64,000 bases of DNA from Mycolicibacterium moriokaense (lineage in GTDB: Bacteria > Actinomycetota > Actinomycetes > Mycobacteriales > Mycobacteriaceae). Positions 9,951-18,675 of the stretch are shown here, in pieces (position 1 is the first letter of the stretch; the number at the start of each line of letters is the position of its first letter). The stretch covers positions 62,001 through 126,000 of the forward strand of contig NZ_QQBJ01000014.1 of NCBI RefSeq assembly GCF_003347205.1, in the 5' to 3' direction. Made by a program: the position numbers and the translations under genes. A model generated the notes under the pieces. The model had not been told where the DNA came from. It searched no databases and worked only from the letters and a program-made list of their open reading frames with translations.

Positions 9951-11126
9951 CTATCCCGAGCCCACCGCGGGCCCGATGTCAGCCGGTTCGAGTCCCAGCT
10001 CGCGCAGCACCTCCGCCGTGTCGGCGCCCAGTTCGCGGGTCGGGCCCGCGATGTGGCCCGGGGTGCGCGAGAACCAGGTGGGCACGCCGGGCATTCGCAC
10101 CTGCCCGTGCGGCGTGTTCACGGTCTCGAACAAGCCGACGGCGTTGAGGTGAGGATGGTCGAACAGCGCGTCCGGTGTGTTCAGCGGCGCCGCGGGGATT
10201 TCCAGCTCGCGGAACAGCGTCATCCATTCGTCGGTGGTGCGCTCGAGCATTGTTTGTGCGACCAGCCCGTATACGGTGTCGATGTCGTTGGCACGCAGTT
10301 CGAGGGTCGCGTACATCTCGGTGGCCCACGGCGGTCGGACGGCGTTGACGAACGCGTTCCAGTGTTTGTCGTTGTAGATCAGCGCGGCGATGTGGCCGTC
10401 CTTGGTGCGGTACGGCTTTCGGTTCGGCGCGACCGTGCGGGGATACACCGCCGGGCCGAGCGGAGGGTCGAACATGGCGCCGTTGGCGTGTTCGACGAGC
10501 ATGAACGAGGCCATCGTCTCGAACATGCTCACCTCGACCTCTTGGCCCTCGCCGGTGCGCTCCCGGTGGAACAGGGCCATCATCGTCGCGTAGAGCGCGG
10601 TGAGTCCGGCGACCTTGTCGGCCATGATGGTGCCCACGTAGTTGGCTTCCCCGGTCAGTTGCTCCTGGACCGCGGGCAACCCGCATTCGGCCTGAATGGT
10701 GTCGTCGTAGGCCGGTAGGTCGCGGTTCGGTCCGCGCCTGCCGTACCCATAACAGTTGGTGTAGACGATCTTCGGGTTGATGGCGGCGACGTCGTCGTAG
10801 CCGAAGCCCAGCTTGGCCACCGCCTTGGACCGCATGGAGTGGATGAACACGTCGGCCGTGCGCACCAGCTCCCGAAGGGCCGTCTTGCCCTCGTCGGTGC
10901 GCAGGTCCAGCACGATGGCGCGCTTGCCGCGGTTCACGTTGACGAACACACCGCTCATGCCCGGCGCGGGCCCGACCGAGATGTAGCGGGTGTTGTCGCC
11001 CTCCGGCGGTTCGACCTTGATCACGTCTGCGCCCATGTCGGCCATGATCTGGGTGCAGTAGGGGCCCATCACCATCGCGGTGAGATCGACGACCCGAACC
11101 CCGGCAAGCGGACCCGTACTAGGCAT
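9951..11126 (-). CDS. CaiB/BaiF-family (class III) CoA-transferase
   Basis: 391 residues from MPSTGPLAGVRVVDLT; a longer in-frame GTG start at 11168 is possible but would overlap the SDR gene by 50 bp. Family blocks are evident: MGADVIKVEPPEGD, NVNRGKRAIVLDLRTDEG and ERTGEGQEVEVSMFETM. Class III transferases move CoA between carboxylic acids through an aspartyl-CoA intermediate. Here the enzyme may activate a pathway acid without ATP before the dehydrogenases act. Confidence 0.92.
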   Translation of the reverse strand: MPSTGPLAGVRVVDLTAMVMGPYCTQIMADMGADVIKVEPPEGDNTRYISVGPAPGMSGVFVNVNRGKRAIVLDLRTDEGKTALRELVRTADVFIHSMRSKAVAKLGFGYDDVAAINPKIVYTNCYGYGRRGPNRDLPAYDDTIQAECGLPAVQEQLTGEANYVGTIMADKVAGLTALYATMMALFHRERTGEGQEVEVSMFETMASFMLVEHANGAMFDPPLGPAVYPRTVAPNRKPYRTKDGHIAALIYNDKHWNAFVNAVRPPWATEMYATLELRANDIDTVYGLVAQTMLERTTDEWMTLFRELEIPAAPLNTPDALFDHPHLNAVGLFETVNTPHGQVRMPGVPTWFSRTPGHIAGPTRELGADTAEVLRELGLEPADIGPAVGSG

Positions 11127-12069
11127 GTCCCACTCCACCCGTGTCGCTGTCTGTGTGTGCGCCACCACCGGCCATCGCGAAGCTGAAGCCGATGTGCTTC
11201 GCGTGCCCGTTCGGTAGGACCGGGAAGATCAGCGGATCGCTGGCATCCCTGATCGCGTCGAGTTGTTCGCCGACCTGCTCGACGGTCCAGGACGGCTGGT
11301 ACACGCCGGGTGTCTCGGCCACGACGATGCGGGCGACGCGGCCTGCGATCGCCGTCAGGATCTCGCCGGTGATCGAGCAGACCTCGTGGGAGAGCCAGCC
11401 GACCACGGGCGCGACCAGGTCCGGCCCCATTGGTGGGTATGCCGAGGTATCCAGTCCCGCAGCCATTCTCGTCACCGCGCCGGGAACGATGACGTTGCAC
11501 TTCACCCCGCTGGCCTCGCCTTCGAGTGCGACGACGTTGGACAGACCGATGGTGCCCGCCTTGGCGGCCGCGTAGTTCGCCACGTCGTGGTTGCCGTACA
11601 GTCCGCCGATCGACGAGGTCAGCACGATGCGCCCGTAGCCGGCCTCACACATTGCCGGAAAGGCCGGTCGCACAACGTGATATGCACCGCGCAGGTGCAC
11701 GTCGAGGACGGTGTCGAAGTCCTCGTGCGTCATCTCTTTCAGCGACCCCCGCCGCACGATGCCCGCGTTGTGCACGAGCACGTCGATGCGTCCGTAGCGA
11801 TCGAGCGCGGCCGCGATGATCGCGTCGCCTCCGTCGGGTGTGGCCACCGACTCGGTGCACGCGACGGCTTCCCCTCCCGCGGCGGTGATCTCGTCGACCA
11901 CCTCTGCCGCGGGGCCGCCGTCAGACCCGTCCCCGGTCAGGCTGCCCCCGGGGTCGTTGACCACCACCTTCGCCCCGCGGGAGGCCAGCAGCAGGGCATA
12001 TGAGCGGCCCAGCCCACGGCCACCGCCGGTGACGACGGCGACGCGGTCGTCGAATCGCAGTTCAGGCAT
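11119..12069 (-). CDS. Short-chain dehydrogenase/reductase (MFE-2-type hydroxyacyl-CoA dehydrogenase-like)
   Basis: 316 residues. The Rossmann motif TGGGRGLG and active-site NYAAAK (Tyr and Lys) are present. VVNDPGGSLTGDGSDGGPA resembles the N-terminal domain of multifunctional enzyme type 2, which oxidises 3-hydroxyacyl-CoA, so a beta-oxidation role is likely. The extended C-terminal part is longer than in a plain SDR. It overlaps the flavin monooxygenase gene and the CoA-transferase gene by 8 bp each. Confidence 0.87.
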   Translation of the reverse strand: MPELRFDDRVAVVTGGGRGLGRSYALLLASRGAKVVVNDPGGSLTGDGSDGGPAAEVVDEITAAGGEAVACTESVATPDGGDAIIAAALDRYGRIDVLVHNAGIVRRGSLKEMTHEDFDTVLDVHLRGAYHVVRPAFPAMCEAGYGRIVLTSSIGGLYGNHDVANYAAAKAGTIGLSNVVALEGEASGVKCNVIVPGAVTRMAAGLDTSAYPPMGPDLVAPVVGWLSHEVCSITGEILTAIAGRVARIVVAETPGVYQPSWTVEQVGEQLDAIRDASDPLIFPVLPNGHAKHIGFSFAMAGGGAHTDSDTGGVGHA

Positions 12070-13918
12070 TGGCGTTCTTGAGTTCGAGTCCGTCCAGGTC
12101 GCCCTTGTCGCGCCAGTCGCGAAGCAGGTCGTCGAAGACATAGAAGCCCGGCATGAAGTAGTCGCCGAGGAACGACCGGACACCCTCGCCGAACCCGTTG
12201 CCCTCGTTGTTGTAATAGCCTGGCGTGCAGGATAAATCGAACGCAGAGGTGTCCATCGCGAATTCCTTGATGGTGGCGATCCAGGCGTCCTGCCCCTCCT
12301 GGCTCGGCTCGACGGTCGTCGCATTGCGTTTCAGAGCCTCGGCGATGATGTAGGCGATGTGCTCGGCCTGCTGCTCGAACATGGCGGTGGTGTTGGCCGA
12401 GACACCGCCCTGGATGAAGCCGGTGTGGAACTGGTTGGGGAAGCCGCGGCTGATCATCCCGTGCAGTGTCTTGTAGCCGTCGCGCCAGTGGTCGAACAGC
12501 GACAGCCCGTCACGGCCTTCGATGGCGTCCATCGCGTATCGGCGGCTGATCTCGGTCGAGATCTCGAAGCCGCTCGCGAAGATCACGCAGTCCACTTCAT
12601 ACTCGACGCCGCCTGCGACGATGCCTTTCTCGGTCAGCCGCTCCACGCCCCTGGACTCGGCCACGTCGACCAGCGTGACGTTGGGACGGTTGAACGTCGG
12701 CAGGTACTCGTCGTTGCTGCAGGGTCGCTTGCACATGAATCGGTAATACGGCTTGAGCGCTTCCGCGGTGTCGGGGTTTTCGACCAACTCGGCGACGCGG
12801 CGCCGAAGCCGCTCCATGACCTTGAAGTCTTCCTCCTCCCGGATGTCCATCACCTGTTCGATGGTCAGCGCCGTCGGATCCGGGCTGGCGGCGATCCGCG
12901 CCGTCGTGTTACGGCCCAACTCCGTCCAGAAGTCACAGACCTGATCGGCGGCATCGAAGACCACGCCCTCGAATGGCGACCAGCGATGGAAGTTGCGCTT
13001 GCGCTCCTCCTGCCAGCCTGGCTGCAACGAGGCGGCCCACTGCGGATCCGTCGGCTCGTTGCCGCGCATGTCCACCGACGACGGCGTGCGCTGGAACACG
13101 TAGAGATGCTTGGCATCCCGACCGAGATGCGGTACCAGCTGGACGCCTGTCGCCCCGGTTCCCACCAACGCGACGGTCTTGTCCGCCAGCTTGTCCAGCC
13201 CGCCGGTCGAGTCGCCGCCGGTGTATTCGTAATCCCACCGCGCGGAGTGAAAGACATGGCCGGTGAAGTCCTTGATCCCGGGGATGTCGGGCAGCTTGGG
13301 CCGGTTGTACGAACCCTGCGTCATGACGACGAAGCGCGCCCTGATGTCGTCGCCGCGGTTGGTGGCCAGGCGCCACCGCTTGATGGTCTCGTCCCAGCGC
13401 ACGGTGCGGACCTGGGTGGAGAAGATCGCGCCGTCGTAGAGCCCGAAATGCTTGCCGATCCGTTTGCAGTGCTCGAAGATCTCGGCACCGTCGGCGTACT
13501 TCTTGGACGGGACGAAGTCGAGTTCCTCCAGCAACGGGATATAGCAGTACGCGTCGTTGTCACACTGGATTCCGGGGAACCGGTTCCAGTACCAGACGCC
13601 GCCGAAGTCACCGGCCATCTCGATGACGTGGACGTCGTCGACGCCCGCCTTCTTGAGATAGGCGCCCGCCAGCAGGCCGGCGATGCCGCCGCCGAGCACC
13701 GCCACCTCGATGTCCTCGTTGATCGGGGTGCGCGGGGTCATCGGCGTGTGCGGATCGACCTCCGCGAACTCCGCGAAATCGTCCTTGAGCTCCAGGTATT
13801 GCGCCGCGCCCTCGGGGCGGATCCGCTTGGTGCGTTCCTGCTCGTATTTCTCCCGCAGCGCGTCGATGTCGATGTCATCCGGCGTCTGCGTCGGCCCGCA
13901 GGTGTCGAACATGGTCAT
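12062..13918 (-). CDS. Flavin-dependent monooxygenase, Baeyer-Villiger type
   Basis: 618 residues. The FAD motif GGGIAG is at 76-81, and the NADPH-side Rossmann motif GTGATG at 253-258. Between them FTGHVFHSARWDYEY (218-232) matches the Baeyer-Villiger fingerprint FxGxxxHxxxWD. It should insert oxygen next to a ketone to give an ester or lactone, with NADPH and O2. A GAAGGAGAT lies about ten bases before ATG 13918; a second ATG is at 13912. The open frame continues upstream to 14977, but that overlaps the Rieske gene and is rejected. The neighbouring Rieske oxygenase and SDRs suggest hydroxylation, oxidation to ketone and ring expansion in sequence. Confidence 0.9.
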   Translation of the reverse strand: MTMFDTCGPTQTPDDIDIDALREKYEQERTKRIRPEGAAQYLELKDDFAEFAEVDPHTPMTPRTPINEDIEVAVLGGGIAGLLAGAYLKKAGVDDVHVIEMAGDFGGVWYWNRFPGIQCDNDAYCYIPLLEELDFVPSKKYADGAEIFEHCKRIGKHFGLYDGAIFSTQVRTVRWDETIKRWRLATNRGDDIRARFVVMTQGSYNRPKLPDIPGIKDFTGHVFHSARWDYEYTGGDSTGGLDKLADKTVALVGTGATGVQLVPHLGRDAKHLYVFQRTPSSVDMRGNEPTDPQWAASLQPGWQEERKRNFHRWSPFEGVVFDAADQVCDFWTELGRNTTARIAASPDPTALTIEQVMDIREEEDFKVMERLRRRVAELVENPDTAEALKPYYRFMCKRPCSNDEYLPTFNRPNVTLVDVAESRGVERLTEKGIVAGGVEYEVDCVIFASGFEISTEISRRYAMDAIEGRDGLSLFDHWRDGYKTLHGMISRGFPNQFHTGFIQGGVSANTTAMFEQQAEHIAYIIAEALKRNATTVEPSQEGQDAWIATIKEFAMDTSAFDLSCTPGYYNNEGNGFGEGVRSFLGDYFMPGFYVFDDLLRDWRDKGDLDGLELKNANA

Positions 13919-13941
13919 CTGTCGTGGATCTCCTTCGAGTT

Positions 13942-15327
13942 CTACAGCTGTCGTGGTTCGCCGGTGCCCATGTACTTCGCCAGCTGCGTATGCAGGTTGA
14001 CGGTGCTGCGCTCGCGGTAGGGGTTCGGAAGGGTGCCGGGGAAACCGGCCGATTTCATCCCCTGCTGTACCGCCGCCATGTTCGAGAAATCCTGCGGGAG
14101 CACCGAGAGCCAGTTCGGCGACTCCTTCGGCGTGTACTCCCATTGCGTCTGCGGCTCTTTGCTTTTCGGGTACAGCTCGAAGACAGCCACTTCGAAGATG
14201 CACTTGTCCGGGTTGTAGCTCGGATCGGGACGCGCGCAGTAGCACAGCGCGCTGGTCAGGCCCTGTCCGATCTGGAAATTCGGGAACAGCTGCCACGCGG
14301 TGCCGCTCTGGCCGAGGATGTCGGCCGGGATCGTCGGCCAGACGACGCCACGGGCCTCGTCGTCGCGCCGCGCCGATGCCAGCCAGTGCTCGAGAACCTT
14401 GTCCGCCGGTGTGCCCTCGGGCAATTCGTCGACAAGTCGCTTGGCGGCGTTGACCAGGGTCTGGGTTGTCGTCGCGTTGGTCTCTTCCATCGTGTACACC
14501 TGCATCTCGGCGGTCGAGATGCGCGGGTCGCCGGTGCCGAGGCGGATCTTCGACTTGGTCTCGTCCAGCCCCTTCGGCGCGTCGTAGCCGATGTTGCTGT
14601 GCTTGCCCTGCGCCTTGGCCCAGCCCTTGAACTCGCCGAACTTGTTGAACTCCGGGTGCGTGGTGAACACGTGGTAGGTCTCGTTGAAGGCCTCCATCGC
14701 GACCTTCCAATTGCAATCGAAGTACAGCCACTTGCGCCACTTGTAGCGCATGTTCTCCAGCCCGAAGGGGTCGAGGATCTTCGCGGCCGGGAACAGGTAG
14801 TCGGCCAGCGGTTCGCAATCGGGGTCCATGTTGATGAATACCCAGCCGCCCCAGGTGTCGACCCGGACCGGCGCCAGATGCGTGTTCTGCGGCGTCAGCT
14901 TGCCTGCCCAGTCGTCCTGCTCGCGGATGTGGGTGCACGTGCCGTCGAGACCGTATGTCCAGCCGTGGAATCCGCACACGAAAGACTTCCGCGCGCGGCC
15001 GCGGGCGTTCTTGTCGCCCTCGGGGGTGTCGACGAGGCGCCGACCGCGGTGCATGCAGACGTTGTGGTGGGCGGCGAAATCATCTGAGGTCGAACCGGTT
15101 CCGGTGCGCACCACGATGATCGAGTCATCGAGGATGTCGTAGGTCAGGTAGCTGCCCACTTCCGGCAACTCCTCGACCCGGCCCACCTGCTGCCACACCT
15201 TGCGCCACAGCCTGTCCCGTTCCGCGCGGGCGTAGTCCGCCGAGACGTAGGCGTCGACGCCGATGGTCGTCGGCTCGGAGAGTTCCTCCGCCGCAGTCGG
15301 TTCCACCGCGTTTTCGGTGTCGGTCAT
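13942..15327 (-). CDS. Rieske non-heme iron oxygenase, alpha subunit
   Basis: 461 residues, with a strong AAGGAGGAAGT before ATG. Rieske ligands are C91, H93, C118 and H121 (CMH and CGFH). The catalytic iron site in the C-terminal half includes NETYHVFTTH, with H219 and H224. It would hydroxylate an aromatic or alicyclic substrate using electrons from a separate reductase. No reductase or ferredoxin gene is seen in this operon, so the electron donor must be encoded elsewhere. Confidence 0.92.
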   Translation of the reverse strand: MTDTENAVEPTAAEELSEPTTIGVDAYVSADYARAERDRLWRKVWQQVGRVEELPEVGSYLTYDILDDSIIVVRTGTGSTSDDFAAHHNVCMHRGRRLVDTPEGDKNARGRARKSFVCGFHGWTYGLDGTCTHIREQDDWAGKLTPQNTHLAPVRVDTWGGWVFINMDPDCEPLADYLFPAAKILDPFGLENMRYKWRKWLYFDCNWKVAMEAFNETYHVFTTHPEFNKFGEFKGWAKAQGKHSNIGYDAPKGLDETKSKIRLGTGDPRISTAEMQVYTMEETNATTTQTLVNAAKRLVDELPEGTPADKVLEHWLASARRDDEARGVVWPTIPADILGQSGTAWQLFPNFQIGQGLTSALCYCARPDPSYNPDKCIFEVAVFELYPKSKEPQTQWEYTPKESPNWLSVLPQDFSNMAAVQQGMKSAGFPGTLPNPYRERSTVNLHTQLAKYMGTGEPRQL

Positions 15328-15337
15328 ACTTCCTCCT

Positions 15338-16183
15338 TCATGGCCGACGTATCTCCTCGCGGAAGCCTTCGTCCTTGAGAAACAGCGAGGTGTTGTCCGC
15401 GCCCAGGTGTGTCCACTTCAGATTCAGGCCACCGTCGACGAGCAGCGTCTGGCCGGTGATGTAGCTCGACAGGTCAGACAGCAGGAAGAGAATCGCGCCC
15501 GCCTGCTCCTCCGGGGTGCCGCGCCGGCCCATCGCGATGGCTTGGCGGTCCCTGTCGGGATCCTCGCCGGTGTAGGTCAGCGACGCCGCGGTCGCCGTCA
15601 CCCCTGGCGCCACCGCGTTGACCCGGATGTCGTCCTGCGCCAGTTCCACCGCCATTGTCCTCGTCATCGCCACGACGGCGGCCTTGGCGGTGCCGTAGGC
15701 GATGTGAAACGGCGCGGTGTTCATTCCGCTGATCGACGAGACGGACACGATCGAGCCGGGGTGACCGCTGGTGCGGATCTCGGCCGCCACCGCCTGGCTC
15801 ATGAAGAAGGTGGTCTCCAGGTTCGCGGCGAAAAGCGCCCGCCAGTCGTCCCGGGTCACCCGCGTCGACGGCATCCAGGTCGCCGGTTCGGCGCCGCCCG
15901 CGACGTTCACCAGGCCGTACAGCCGGCCGTCGGTGGCGCGGACCCGCTCGAGTACGGCGGCGATCCCGTCATCGGTCGACGCATCCGCGGCGACCGGTAT
16001 CACCGAGAGCCCATCTGCGCTCAGCGGCGCGACGTGCTCGTCGAGATTTCGCTCCGAGCGGCTCACCGCGACGACCGTCGCGCCGGCCTCCGCGGCCATC
16101 CGCACGACTGTGGTGCCGATGCCGCCGCCGCCGGCGCCGGACACCACGACGATGCGCTCGTCGAGCCTCAGCAGGTCGCTCAT
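15338..16183 (-). CDS. Short-chain dehydrogenase/reductase
   Basis: 281 residues and the first gene of the minus-strand operon. Cofactor motif GAGGGGIGT near the N-terminus, SVSSISG with the catalytic Ser, and YGTAK with Tyr and Lys; LLVDGG near the end is typical of classical SDRs. It probably oxidises a hydroxyl group to a ketone for the monooxygenase. AAGAAG lies just before ATG, and a palindrome lies 9 bases further upstream. Confidence 0.9.
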   Translation of the reverse strand: MSDLLRLDERIVVVSGAGGGGIGTTVVRMAAEAGATVVAVSRSERNLDEHVAPLSADGLSVIPVAADASTDDGIAAVLERVRATDGRLYGLVNVAGGAEPATWMPSTRVTRDDWRALFAANLETTFFMSQAVAAEIRTSGHPGSIVSVSSISGMNTAPFHIAYGTAKAAVVAMTRTMAVELAQDDIRVNAVAPGVTATAASLTYTGEDPDRDRQAIAMGRRGTPEEQAGAILFLLSDLSSYITGQTLLVDGGLNLKWTHLGADNTSLFLKDEGFREEIRRP

Positions 16184-16191
16184 CTTCTTAA

Positions 16192-16203
16192 TTGTCCGGA
16201 CAA
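16192..16203. promoter_or_regulatory. Perfect palindrome TTGTCCGGACAA, probable operator of the minus operon
   Basis: This 12-bp perfect dyad is 8 bases upstream of the SDR start and overlaps a candidate minus-strand -10 box (TATGTT, complement of 16202-16207) that lies 16 bp from a TTCTTC. The GTC-NN-GAC core recurs at 16290. A HutC-type GntR regulator is encoded in the divergent operon, so autoregulated repression of both operons is the simplest reading. The assignment to GntR is inference. Confidence 0.6.
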
Positions 16204-16286
16204 CATATGGTGCTCTGCATATTGAAGAACACTATTCCGCAGCATTTATCTTGGCGTCAAGGCCCGGCTGACGTTCCATCGCGCCT

Positions 16287-16303
16287 ATTGTCTGGACTAA
16301 TAG
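16287..16303. promoter_or_regulatory. Second GTC-NN-GAC dyad next to the plus operon promoter
   Basis: GTCTGGAC (16290-16297) lies in an AT-rich near-palindrome TATTGTCTGGACTAATA and shares the GTC-NN-GAC core with the dyad at 16194-16201. A TANNNT box (TATTGT, 16286-16291) overlaps it. It is 28 bases from the ATG of the SMP-30-like gene. No convincing -35 was found. Confidence 0.45.
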
Positions 16304-16324
16304 ACCTTGATAACGTCCGAGGCC

Positions 16325-17923
16325 ATGAGCACGCCGCACACCGACGCCCGCTACTCTGCGCCGGCCCCGAACGTCGCCGACGGCTGGCGGCTGGAACGGC
16401 TCACCGCGCCCAGTCGGCTGTTCGGCGCCAACGGGTTGCGCACCGGCCCGGACGGGCGGGTGTACATCGCGCAGGTCACCGGCAGCCAGATCAGCGCGCT
16501 CGACACCGCGACCGGCCTGCTCGAGACCATCAGCGCGAAGGGCGGCGACATCATCGCGCCCGACGACGTGGCCTTCGATCCGGACGGCACCCTCTACGCC
16601 ACCGAGGTGATGGACGGGCGGGTCAGCGCGCTCGGTACCGACGGCCGCACCCGGGTGCTCCGCGACGACCTGCCCTGCGCCAACGGCATCACCGTGCATC
16701 AGGGGCGGCTGTTCATCAACGAGTGCCGCGACGGCGGCAGGCTGATGGAACTCGACCGGGCCACCGGCGCACAGCGCATCCTGCTGGAGGACCTGCCGTC
16801 CCCCAACGCGATGGAGGTCGGCCCCGACGGGCTGCTGTACTACCCGCTGATGACCGCCAACGAGATCTGGCGGATCGATCCCGAAGGCGGTGAACCGCAA
16901 CGCGTCGCCGGTGACCTCGGCGTGCCCGATGCCGTCAAGTTCGACGCCGACGGCCAGATCGTCTCGACGCAGGTCGCCAGCGGGCAGGTGCTCCGCATCG
17001 ACCCGCGCAGCGGGGAACAAACCCTGTTGGCGCAGCTGTCGCCTGGCCTCGACAACCTGGCGATCGTCGACGGGCGCATCTTCGTCTCGAACTTCACCGG
17101 CGAGATCACCGAGATAGCCGCGGGCCGAACCGAAACGATGCTGCCGGGCGGACTCAACTGGCCGATGGACCTCGCGGTCGGCGACGACGGCAGGCTGTAT
17201 GTCGCCGATGGCACCTACTTCTACGCGGTCGGCCCCGACGGCTCCCTCGCGACGGTCGGGATGTTGTTCTCACCCGGATATCCGGGCTTCCTGCGCGGTG
17301 TGGCGCCGGCCGGCGCAGGCGAGTTCGTCGTGACCACCTCGGGCGGTCAGGTGGCCCGGTACCGTCCAGCCGCGAACGAAACCGACTATCTCGCAGCCGA
17401 CTTCGACCAACTCTACGGTGTCGCGCTCGGACCCGGCGGAGCGATCGTGTTCGCCGAACTCGGCACCGGCAGAGTGCACTGTCTGCGATCGGGGAATGTC
17501 GACACGCTGGCGTCGGGCCTACACGATCCTGTCGGCGTCGCCTTCGACCAGGACGGCCTGCCGCTGGTCGCCGAGTCGGGCGCCGGCCGAATCGTGCGGC
17601 TTACGGGTTCGGGATCCGAAGTCGTCGTCGACGGCCTGCAGAGACCCCAGGGAATCCTGGTGCGCGACGGCCGCCTCTACGTGGTCGATGCCGGAGCCAA
17701 GGCGGTGGTGTCGGTGGACCTGACCACCAAGGCGCGTGCCACGATCGCGTCGGGACTGCCCGTCGGCGCACCACCCGGCGTGGAACCCAAACCGCTCAAG
17801 GGGATGCCGCCGTTCTCCGGGCCCCAGGGGCCGTTCGCCGGGATCGCCGCGGGACCCGACGGCAGCCTCTACGTTTCCGCGGACGGCGACGGCAGCGTCG
17901 TGGCGTTGCGGCCCGGCACCTGA
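16325..17923 (+). CDS. SMP-30/gluconolactonase-like beta-propeller protein
   Basis: 532 residues from ATG 16325; an in-frame TTG lies 18 bases upstream. The protein is made of repeated YxA-type propeller blades (DGRLYVADG, DGLLYYPLM, DGSLYVSADGDGS). At this length it probably holds more than one six-bladed unit, against about 300 residues for simple gluconolactonases. No signal peptide is seen, so it is likely cytoplasmic. Next to a Baeyer-Villiger enzyme, lactone hydrolysis is an attractive role, but the sequence alone does not prove catalysis. First gene of the plus-strand operon. Confidence 0.78.
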   Translation: MSTPHTDARYSAPAPNVADGWRLERLTAPSRLFGANGLRTGPDGRVYIAQVTGSQISALDTATGLLETISAKGGDIIAPDDVAFDPDGTLYATEVMDGRVSALGTDGRTRVLRDDLPCANGITVHQGRLFINECRDGGRLMELDRATGAQRILLEDLPSPNAMEVGPDGLLYYPLMTANEIWRIDPEGGEPQRVAGDLGVPDAVKFDADGQIVSTQVASGQVLRIDPRSGEQTLLAQLSPGLDNLAIVDGRIFVSNFTGEITEIAAGRTETMLPGGLNWPMDLAVGDDGRLYVADGTYFYAVGPDGSLATVGMLFSPGYPGFLRGVAPAGAGEFVVTTSGGQVARYRPAANETDYLAADFDQLYGVALGPGGAIVFAELGTGRVHCLRSGNVDTLASGLHDPVGVAFDQDGLPLVAESGAGRIVRLTGSGSEVVVDGLQRPQGILVRDGRLYVVDAGAKAVVSVDLTTKARATIASGLPVGAPPGVEPKPLKGMPPFSGPQGPFAGIAAGPDGSLYVSADGDGSVVALRPGT

Positions 17924-17936
17924 GGGTTGCGATCAG

Positions 17937-18671
17937 ATGACCGAGACCTCTCCCACCGACCACCGCTACATCCAGGTGGCGCGGGCGTTGCGCAAGGACA
18001 TCGTCGACGGCGTGTACCCGGTCGGCTCGCAGCTGCCGACCGAACACGAACTGTGTGAGCGGTTCTCGGTCAGCCGCTACACGGTGCGGGAGGCGCTGCG
18101 CAGGCTGCGCGAAGACAATCTCGTCTCGTCGCGCCCGCGCACCGGCACGCTGGTGGTGCCGCGATCGACGTCCGATGCCTACGACGTGATGTCGATCAAC
18201 GATCTGGTGGCGTTCGCGACCGGGGCCCGGTTCGCGATCGAATCCATCACCATGGTCAGCCTCGACGACGAGGTGGCCGCGCGCACCGGCCTCGACGGAG
18301 ACGAGGAGTGGCTGGCCGTGCGTGGCTTTCGGCAGTCCGAGGGCGCCGAGTTCCCGCTGTGCCGCACGGAGTACTACATCAACCGGGCGTTCGCCGCGGT
18401 CGGCAGACTGCTGCAACGCCACACCGGCCCGATCTTCCCCCTGCTCGAGGACCTGTTCGGCGTCAGCATCGTCGAGGTTCACCAGGAGATCGCGGCGGTG
18501 TTGATCACGCCCGAACTCGCCGACGGCCTCAAGACCGAGCCCGGCACTCCCGCGCTGCAGGTGCAGCGCACCTACAAGACGTCCGACGGAGAGGTCGCGC
18601 AGGTGACGGTCAACACGCACCCGGCGTCGCGCTTCCGGCACTCGATGACCATGCGGCGGGTCAGGGGCTGA
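17937..18671 (+). CDS. GntR-family transcriptional regulator, HutC subfamily (UTRA domain)
   Basis: 244 residues. The N-terminal winged helix-turn-helix has the standard LPTEHELCERFSVSRYTVREALRRL (about residues 36-60). The C-terminal part, with VRGFRQSEGAEFPLCRTEYYIN and HQEIAAVLITPELA, matches the UTRA ligand-binding domain. HutC-type proteins usually release DNA on binding a pathway metabolite. It lies 13 bp after the SMP-30-like gene inside the operon, and the divergent promoter region carries two related dyads that are its probable operators. Confidence 0.9.
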   Translation: MTETSPTDHRYIQVARALRKDIVDGVYPVGSQLPTEHELCERFSVSRYTVREALRRLREDNLVSSRPRTGTLVVPRSTSDAYDVMSINDLVAFATGARFAIESITMVSLDDEVAARTGLDGDEEWLAVRGFRQSEGAEFPLCRTEYYINRAFAAVGRLLQRHTGPIFPLLEDLFGVSIVEVHQEIAAVLITPELADGLKTEPGTPALQVQRTYKTSDGEVAQVTVNTHPASRFRHSMTMRRVRG

Positions 18672-18675
18672 TGCC

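Noticed and set aside
13919-14977. N-terminal extension of the flavin monooxygenase to 971 residues
   Set aside because: It lies antisense-free but in another frame over the Rieske gene, is His/Arg-rich and has no family similarity; a good ribosome site supports 13918.
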